Source of the DNA: Nitrososphaerota archaeon
Lineage (GTDB): Archaea; Thermoproteota; Nitrososphaeria; Nitrososphaerales; JAHFOH01
DNA length: 10,597 nucleotides
Direction: 5' to 3'
NCBI GenBank assembly: GCA_023266955.1
Contig: JAHFOH010000039.1
Location: 1 to 10,597 of the forward strand
In this document: one piece after another, positions 6,707 to 10,597 of the stretch
Layout: each line of letters starts with the position of its first letter
Position numbering within the stretch: position 1 is the first letter of the stretch
Program-made: the position numbers and the translations under genes
The notes under the pieces: model-generated
Seen by the model: only the letters and a program-made list of their open reading frames with translations
Told to the model about the DNA's origin: nothing
Database searches by the model: none

Positions 6707-7533
6707 CTTTGACCTTCGGTCGCTGCAGAGGACAACAGATCGCGGATAATCGAATCGGTGAATAGATGCCTATCCTCAGCACTTTTGATAAGGCAGCTTG
6801 CTGTCCTCAAAACGGTCTCCTCATCCAATTCAGGTCCGCCTAAACCAAGAAGAGCGTTTGCCCAGTCTAAGGTCTCGGACACTCCTGGACGCCGCTGCAT
6901 TCCGTCGGTACGCCTAATTCGCTGTACAAACTCTACGGCTTGCCGAGACAAGGAGGGATCTAAATCTGGTACCTTGAGACGGACAATTTCCAATTCTCGC
7001 TCCAAATCAGGATAAGTGACGTAAAGGTAGAGGCACCGTCGCCTGATTCCGTCGCCCAGTTCACGGGTACGGTTCGACGTAACTATTACGTAGGGGCGCT
7101 GCGACGCTCGTAAGCTGCCCAACTCTGGGACGGTTACTTGAAATTCCGCAAGAAATTCCAGAAGAAAACCTTCAAACTCTTCGTCAGCGCGATCTAACTC
7201 ATCTATCAACAGAACGGGCGGGTTTGGCCCCTTATGCAGAAGAGCCTGAAGCAACGGTCGTTTCAGTAGGTAACGTTCGCCGAAAATTTCTGCCTCAAGC
7301 GAATCACTATCCTTGCTTCCTTCATGTATTTTGATTGCCAAGAGCTGGCGTAGATAATCCCATTCGTAGATGGCTGCGTTGACGTCGAGACCCTCATAGC
7401 ACTGCAGTCTGATTAGGTCGGTGTCTAGGACGAAGCTTAACACCTTGCCCAGCTCAGTCTTTCCACAACCGGGCTCTCCTTCGACAAGCAAAGGCTTCTC
7501 AAGTTTTAGAGCTAGGAAAAGCGCTGTAGCCAC
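6703..7533 (-). CDS. coxD: CoxD: MoxR-family AAA+ ATPase for CO dehydrogenase maturation (true N-terminus further upstream)
   Basis: AAA+ chaperone-like ATPase; CoxD is implicated in sulfuration of the [CuSMoO2] site. With GTG 7533 as residue 1, Walker A is GEPGCGKT (19-26), Walker B LLIDELDRAD (108-117), sensor 1 N154 in VTSNRTRELG, followed by arginine-rich GIRRRC (162-167) and RRPGVSETLDWA in the lid. GTG 7533 is only the first standard in-frame start. The frame stays open upstream to a TAG at 7660-7662, and the 21 codons before GTG read T-S-I-E-E-I-Q-D-A-L-K-S-G-Q-Y-V-A-G-Q-D-V. This is the usual N-terminus of the family, so it is almost certainly translated. That stretch has only ATT (7596) or CTG (7605) in frame. 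An ATG at 7619, well placed behind a TATA-like box, is one base out of frame. The stop overlaps the coxE start. Confidence 0.9.
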   Translation of the reverse strand: MATALFLALKLEKPLLVEGEPGCGKTELGKVLSFVLDTDLIRLQCYEGLDVNAAIYEWDYLRQLLAIKIHEGSKDSDSLEAEIFGERYLLKRPLLQALLHKGPNPPVLLIDELDRADEEFEGFLLEFLAEFQVTVPELGSLRASQRPYVIVTSNRTRELGDGIRRRCLYLYVTYPDLERELEIVRLKVPDLDPSLSRQAVEFVQRIRRTDGMQRRPGVSETLDWANALLGLGGPELDEETVLRTASCLIKSAEDRHLFTDSIIRDLLSSAATEGQR

Positions 7534-7644
7534 ATCCTGCCCTGCAACATATTGGCCACTCTTTAGGGCGTCCTGTATCTCTTCTATTGAAGTAATTTGT
7601 CTCAGTACAAGCGCCCCATTTTTGATCGAACTTGCGTAGGCGTT

Positions 7645-7654
7645 GATAAAAATC
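7645..7654 (-). promoter_or_regulatory. Possible TATA box for coxD
   Basis: Minus-strand GATTTTTATC lies just after the coxG stop, centred about 30 bases before ATG 7619. This is the same spacing as the TATA box to start of coxM and of the XdhC gene at 9115. It suggests coxDE can be transcribed on its own and points to ATG 7619 as the original start. Confidence 0.35.
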
Positions 7655-7664
7655 TCTTGCTAGT

Positions 7665-8108
7665 CTATGCCTCGAGTTGTTGTCGAATACATTCGAGAAG
7701 TTGAGTCGTTTGCTTCAGTGCGGTGTCTTCCATCATTCTAGATCCAAGACTCGCCAACCCGCCACTAACTGTGGCGTCTGCTTTCCAGATCATTTTAGTT
7801 CCACCGTCTTCGTCCATGAGATCGAAGGTGGTCTCCAAGTCCACAGCACTACCCATCCCCATGCCTCGACCCTTTAGTCTCGCGTGTGTAGGCTCAGTCT
7901 TCTCCACAATGTTGAACTTGAAAAGGAAATCTCCCTTGATGAACGATATCCCAACCTTTAATTCAGCGTTAAAGAACGTACCAGTGCTATCTACCCACAC
8001 CAGCCTCTGTAGACCTGGAACACATTTCGAAACCAGATTCGGATCGGCGAGAAAGGCGAAGACCTTTTCCTTCGGAGCTTTAACTGTGTTCGTACCCTCG
8101 AAGTGCGT
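7665..8108 (-). CDS. coxG: CoxG: SRPBCC-fold CO dehydrogenase accessory protein, apparent ACG start
   Basis: CoxG proteins (START/SRPBCC lipid-binding fold) attach CO dehydrogenase to the membrane and are reported to handle quinone. The frame spans 147 residues if begun at ACG 8108. The N-terminus then reads (M)-H-F-E-G-T-N-T-V-K-A-P-K-E-K-V-F-A-F-L-A-D-P, the expected CoxG opening. C29-V-P-G and the core FKVGISFIKGDFLFKF-like and LKGRGMGMGSAVD-like segments follow. GGAGGT lies 8 bases before the ACG, and an in-frame TAG lies at 8124-8126, so translation cannot begin further up. The first standard start in frame, GTG 8000, would remove 36 conserved residues. Hence ACG is a non-standard start, a mutated ATG, or a sequence error. 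The protein ends right after the domain, lacking the C-terminal tail of some bacterial CoxG. Membrane contact is not evident. Confidence 0.82.
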   Translation of the reverse strand, partial: THFEGTNTVKAPKEKVFAFLADPNLVSKCVPGLQRLVWVDSTGTFFNAELKVGISFIKGDFLFKFNIVEKTEPTHARLKGRGMGMGSAVDLETTFDLMDEDGGTKMIWKADATVSGGLASLGSRMMEDTALKQTTQLLECIRQQLEA

Positions 8109-8116
8109 TCTTCCTA

Positions 8117-8122
8117 ACCTCC
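8117..8122 (-). promoter_or_regulatory. Shine-Dalgarno of coxG
   Basis: Minus-strand GGAGGT is followed after 8 bases by ACG 8108. Motif and spacing are identical to those before the coxS ATG. This decides the proposed coxG start. Confidence 0.65.
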
Positions 8123-8185
8123 ACTAGCACACAAAACCGAGGAACATCGAATATGTTTGTTATCCAACAGCAATGAACCTGCACT

Positions 8186-9115
8186 TCACATGTGGAGTTG
8201 CCGTTCTGCTTCAGCATCGTGTACTTGTCGACCATGTTCTTCCTGCGTCGAATCTGACCCGGCAAACTCGACCACTACTTTATGAGGTAAATGTCTCCCA
8301 TATTTCGTTGCAATAATATCCGTCATTATGCTCAGAGCGATCTCAGAAGGGATTATTGCACCTATGTCAACACCGACAGGAGCATGTATCGCTCTTATGA
8401 AATCCCCTCTGACTCTTTCAGCCGTAAGCGCCTCCAAGTCTTGCTTCACTCTCTTCCTGCTTGCTAGCAAGCCAACAAACGCGACATTCGCTCTAGAGAG
8501 CACCTTTAGAACTGAGACGTCCCTACTGCCCTTCGTCAGAACCACCACGTAGTCAGAATCGCTGAATTGGAAGTTCGAGAGCTCATATCCAACCTGGCTA
8601 ATCAGCACGTCCGGGTCAGTTGAGAGGACTGGAAGAGGATCTATCACCACCACCTCAAATCCTAGCATCATACTCAACTTAACTAAAGAATCCTCGACAT
8701 CATCCTTACCTCCCTGACCTATTACCACAAGTCTGCTTGCAGGTAGGTAAGGCTCAACATAAACCTCCATGGTTCCCCCGCAATTGGTTTCCACGTGTAT
8801 CTCATCCTCACTTTGACGGCTGATCGTGCCAGTGACGGCTGACTCCACGTCCTCGAGATGGACTTTTATCATCCTCGGCGAACCTGTTTTCATAGTCTCC
8901 AGTGCGATATTTACAATCGGACCCTCCGGGCAAACTCCGCCAAGTGTGCCGTAAATAATTCGGCCATCTTTCGAGACAATCATCTTGAAGCCAGGTTTGC
9001 CGAGAGATGAACCTACGGTCCTAACCACCGTGGCAACGGCAAATGGCTCCCGTTTTGCAGCAATTTCACCAACAGCTTTGGCAAAGTCAAGCTGATCCAA
9101 GACGCGTTGCGACAA
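8186..9115 (-). CDS. XdhC/CoxI-family molybdenum-cofactor maturation protein
   Basis: A 309-residue stand-alone XdhC-type protein, likely a CoxI/CoxF equivalent binding or sulfurating the cofactor before insertion into CoxL. The XdhC_CoxI domain (about 11-122) has TLGGVCPEG (C62 in the conserved GG-x-C) and N-C-G-G-T-M-E-V-Y-V-E-P (C112). The Rossmann domain (about 128-270) has VVIGQGGKDD, GFEVVVIDP, FVGLLASRKRVK (214-225) and HAPVGVDIGAIIPSEIALSI (244-263). The last 30 residues are a hydrophilic tail with H294, H299 and H308, beyond the usual domain; a metal-binding role is only a guess. The start is TTG 9115, with a TATA-like box centred about 30 bases upstream and no Shine-Dalgarno. It follows the MocA fusion gene by 117 bases and precedes coxG by 77. 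Diverged from the XdhC-YHS protein, so not a recent duplicate. Confidence 0.9.
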   Translation of the reverse strand: MSQRVLDQLDFAKAVGEIAAKREPFAVATVVRTVGSSLGKPGFKMIVSKDGRIIYGTLGGVCPEGPIVNIALETMKTGSPRMIKVHLEDVESAVTGTISRQSEDEIHVETNCGGTMEVYVEPYLPASRLVVIGQGGKDDVEDSLVKLSMMLGFEVVVIDPLPVLSTDPDVLISQVGYELSNFQFSDSDYVVVLTKGSRDVSVLKVLSRANVAFVGLLASRKRVKQDLEALTAERVRGDFIRAIHAPVGVDIGAIIPSEIALSIMTDIIATKYGRHLPHKVVVEFAGSDSTQEEHGRQVHDAEAERQLHM

Positions 9116-9140
9116 ACTTTTCGGAGGGGAACGTGCGGAT

Positions 9141-9149
9141 GATTTATGC
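9141..9149 (-). promoter_or_regulatory. Putative TATA box for the xdhC-coxG run
   Basis: Minus-strand GCATAAATC is centred about 30 bases before TTG 9115, the same geometry as the coxM promoter. It suggests an internal promoter that gives a near-leaderless mRNA starting with xdhC. Confidence 0.45.
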
Positions 9150-9180
9150 TTTCCTCAGTAGTCGGTGGTTCCGCCTTCAC

Positions 9181-9200
9181 GTGGCTGCCTATGCAGCCAC
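9181..9200. repeat. Perfect 8-base inverted repeat (hairpin or operator)
   Basis: GTGGCTGC and GCAGCCAC flank CTAT. The element lies 33 bases after the stop of the MocA-XdhC gene and about 32 bases upstream of the putative TATA box of the next gene. With no T tract after it on the minus strand it is a poor terminator, so a regulator site or RNA hairpin is more likely. Confidence 0.5.
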
Positions 9201-9232
9201 TACACTGAAAAGCTCCGGCAACATGCTATTGA

Positions 9233-10354
9233 TTAATTTTGATGTGTTCGCCAGTGCTTCACAATATCGGCGACGACGCTCAACGCAATCTCCTCTGGCG
9301 TGACCGCACCTATATCGATACCAGCTGGAGATTTGATCTTCGCCAGAAGATTTGGAGGAACTCCAGTCCGCCGTAAATTATCTAGAATCGTAGTCGCATG
9401 TTGGCGCCCAGCGACCACGGCAACGTATTGGCTATCGGTGTTGACAAGACGCTGCATAATAGGCTCGTCCGAACCTGCATGGGTCGCGACTATTACATAG
9501 GTTTGACTAGTAATCGGAATGGGGTAGGGTTCTAAGTTCGTGTAAACCTTTGTAGCGTTTGGAAAGTCCCCCGTAGTTGCCAGTGGGTCAACAACGTACG
9601 CAGCCATTTTCATCGCGCTTGCGAGTCGGGTAAGCGCGAACACCAAAGGCGTCTTCCCTAGGATAAGTAACTTCGGTTGCACAGAGTATGATTCGGCGAT
9701 CTTCCCCTCATTCTGCTCCGGCGCACCCAAGAATTCCACAGGTTTCCTTAAGGACCCAGCAGCCCCGTGAGTGTACAACTCCAAAGCTTTCTGAAGATCT
9801 TCAGGGGTATCGATATCTACCAGGACACCGGGGTCACTGACTTCCACCCGATGTATGTCGTCTGGGTGTCGGCCAAAGATGGCGCGGCAGCCTATGTCAC
9901 CATGAATTTGCATGAGTTCAGGGAAGAATCTCTTGTGCACCAACACCGGGTTGCCGCGGAAACCCTGGAAGACAGGAATCACAATTCCTGGCTTGAGACG
10001 ACGATATTCATCGAGCAATAGCTGAATCGTCGAGGGCTTCACAAGCGGCTGATCTGCAAGAGCTACCAAGATAGCCTCAGACTCAGCCCGGACAGCAAGT
10101 AAACCAGCGTGAATCGAAGTGCTCATTCCTCGCTCGTACTCCCTGTTCTCCACCACCTTCACGTCGTCCAGGGCCACTCCCCGACGAATCTCAGCCATTC
10201 CGCGGCCCAGCACTACGACAATGTCCTCTACCCCGGACAGCTTGGTTGAATCAATCACGTGCCGTAAGAATGTCTTGTCACCCATTGTTAGCACGGCCTT
10301 TGACTTTCCCATACGCGTGCTCATCCCCGCTGCTAAGACGATTGCCGAGATCAT
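9233..10354 (-). CDS. MocA-like molybdenum cofactor cytidylyltransferase fused to an XdhC C-terminal domain
   Basis: A 373-residue two-domain protein. The N-terminal nucleotidyltransferase (about 1-195) has the MobA/MocA signature LAAGMSTRMGKSKA (7-20), ALADQP (98-103) and VDIDTPEDL (179-187). By family it joins CMP from CTP to molybdopterin, making the cytosine dinucleotide CoxL needs. After a linker, residues about 227-368 form an XdhC_C Rossmann domain: LLILGKTPLVFAL, AAYVVDP, then SPAGIDIGAVTPEEIALSV (342-360). The XdhC_CoxI domain with the conserved cysteine is absent. ATG 10354 is chosen over an upstream in-frame start inside the preceding gene: it opens M-I-S-A-I-V-L-A-A-G and has AGGTG (10362-10366) 7 bases before it. 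Only 10 bases follow the stop of the moaB family gene. CTP over GTP or another nucleotide is inferred from context. Confidence 0.9.
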   Translation of the reverse strand: MISAIVLAAGMSTRMGKSKAVLTMGDKTFLRHVIDSTKLSGVEDIVVVLGRGMAEIRRGVALDDVKVVENREYERGMSTSIHAGLLAVRAESEAILVALADQPLVKPSTIQLLLDEYRRLKPGIVIPVFQGFRGNPVLVHKRFFPELMQIHGDIGCRAIFGRHPDDIHRVEVSDPGVLVDIDTPEDLQKALELYTHGAAGSLRKPVEFLGAPEQNEGKIAESYSVQPKLLILGKTPLVFALTRLASAMKMAAYVVDPLATTGDFPNATKVYTNLEPYPIPITSQTYVIVATHAGSDEPIMQRLVNTDSQYVAVVAGRQHATTILDNLRRTGVPPNLLAKIKSPAGIDIGAVTPEEIALSVVADIVKHWRTHQN

Positions 10355-10361
10355 TAGGAGA

Positions 10362-10366
10362 CACCT
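10362..10366 (-). promoter_or_regulatory. Shine-Dalgarno of the MocA-XdhC gene
   Basis: Minus-strand AGGTG overlaps the stop codon of the preceding moaB family gene and sits 7 bases before ATG 10354. It supports that start and operon translation. Confidence 0.5.
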
Positions 10367-10597
10367 ATCTTCCTGCAATGTATACCGCGTGAGGCAATTC
10401 TGGAAGGACAAACTGCAGAGCCATTCTTACCGCATCTGGCGAGCCAGGTAAGCAGAAGACCACTTTTCCGCTTATTGTGCCTGCGGTGGCTCGAGTTAGG
10501 ATCGCTGCAGATCCTATTTTCCGGTAACTAAGTATGCGCAGGGTCTCTCCAAACCCCTCAATCTCCTTCTCAAACAATGGTTTCACCGATTCGATAG
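10365..10597 (-). CDS. MoaB/MogA-family molybdopterin biosynthesis protein, C-terminal part (5' end beyond the right edge)
   Basis: The last 76 residues of a MoaB/MogA-type protein, which in this family adenylylates molybdopterin before molybdate insertion. Recognisable C-terminal signatures are KPLFEKEIEGFGE, LSYRKIGSAAILTRATAG and VFCLPGSPDAVRMAL, followed by VLPELPHAVY near the end. The frame continues past the in-frame GTG at 10586 to the window edge, where the upstream codons read I-E-S-V, as inside the domain. So the gene is cut by the window and not started at that GTG. It heads the visible minus-strand run, ten bases before the MocA fusion gene. Whether it is moaB or mogA by role cannot be told from this fragment. 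Confidence 0.9.
   Translation of the reverse strand, partial: IESVKPLFEKEIEGFGETLRILSYRKIGSAAILTRATAGTISGKVVFCLPGSPDAVRMALQFVLPELPHAVYIAGR

Noticed and set aside
7665..8000. Short coxG beginning at GTG 8000
   Set aside because: It would drop 36 residues that clearly belong to the CoxG fold and has no Shine-Dalgarno at suitable distance.
8124..8147. ATG 8147 followed by an in-frame TAG before coxG, considered as a read-through or amber-coded start
   Set aside because: The seven codons before TAG do not resemble CoxG, and no other sign of TAG recoding was seen; the Shine-Dalgarno lies after the TAG.
8080..8265. 61-codon minus-strand frame between xdhC and coxG
   Set aside because: It overlaps the end of xdhC and the start of coxG in another frame and has no recognisable content.
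10365..10586. Complete 73-residue gene starting at GTG 10586
   Set aside because: Codons before the GTG continue the MoaB/MogA domain in frame to the window edge, so the gene is truncated rather than short.
1..10597. CRISPR arrays, tRNA or rRNA genes, insertion sequences, attachment sites
   Set aside because: No regularly spaced repeats, cloverleaf sequences, rRNA blocks or transposase motifs were seen; the window is filled by molybdenum-cofactor and cox genes.

Overview
The window holds a nearly complete aerobic (molybdenum-copper) carbon monoxide dehydrogenase locus, flanked by molybdenum-cofactor genes. It very probably comes from an archaeon. Several genes start about 30 bases after a TATA-like box with almost no leader, whereas genes inside operons carry good Shine-Dalgarno sequences. 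AGA/AGG arginine codons are common, and the accessory genes are arranged as in archaeal cox clusters. A member of the Thermoproteota (Nitrososphaeria, Caldiarchaeum or Thermoprotei-like) is my best guess, but the lineage cannot be settled by reading alone.

Layout: at 1-246 (minus) is the N-terminal part of moaA, the first enzyme of molybdopterin synthesis. Divergent from it at 331-1377 (plus) is an XdhC/CoxF-type maturation protein with an added C-terminal YHS/TRASH metal-binding domain. After a 217-base promoter region come the structural genes coxM-coxS-coxL (1595-5323, plus): the FAD subunit, the two-[2Fe-2S] subunit and the molybdenum subunit. CoxL has the form I active-site loop YRCSFR, so this is a genuine CO dehydrogenase rather than a general xanthine-dehydrogenase relative. 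A convergent gap (5324-5512) separates these from a run of minus-strand genes. Read in their own direction these are a moaB/mogA family gene (cut by the right edge), a MocA-like cytidylyltransferase fused to an XdhC Rossmann domain, a stand-alone XdhC/CoxI protein, coxG, coxD (MoxR AAA+ ATPase) and coxE (VWA protein).

How the genes fit together: MoaA and MoaB family proteins act in molybdopterin synthesis. The MocA domain adds CMP to give the cytosine dinucleotide cofactor used by CO dehydrogenases. XdhC-type proteins bind or sulfurate the cofactor. CoxD and CoxE are implicated in building the Mo-S-Cu site. CoxG links the enzyme to the membrane and the quinone pool. The enzyme oxidises CO to CO2 and passes electrons from Mo-Cu through two iron-sulfur clusters to FAD.

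The most unusual points are: (i) the XdhC-YHS fusion, a candidate copper-handling maturation factor; (ii) the MocA-XdhC fusion; (iii) two adjacent accessory genes, coxG and coxD, whose family-typical N-termini are not reached by any ordinary in-frame start codon. coxG appears to start at ACG behind a perfect Shine-Dalgarno. coxD has a well-placed ATG that is one base out of frame.
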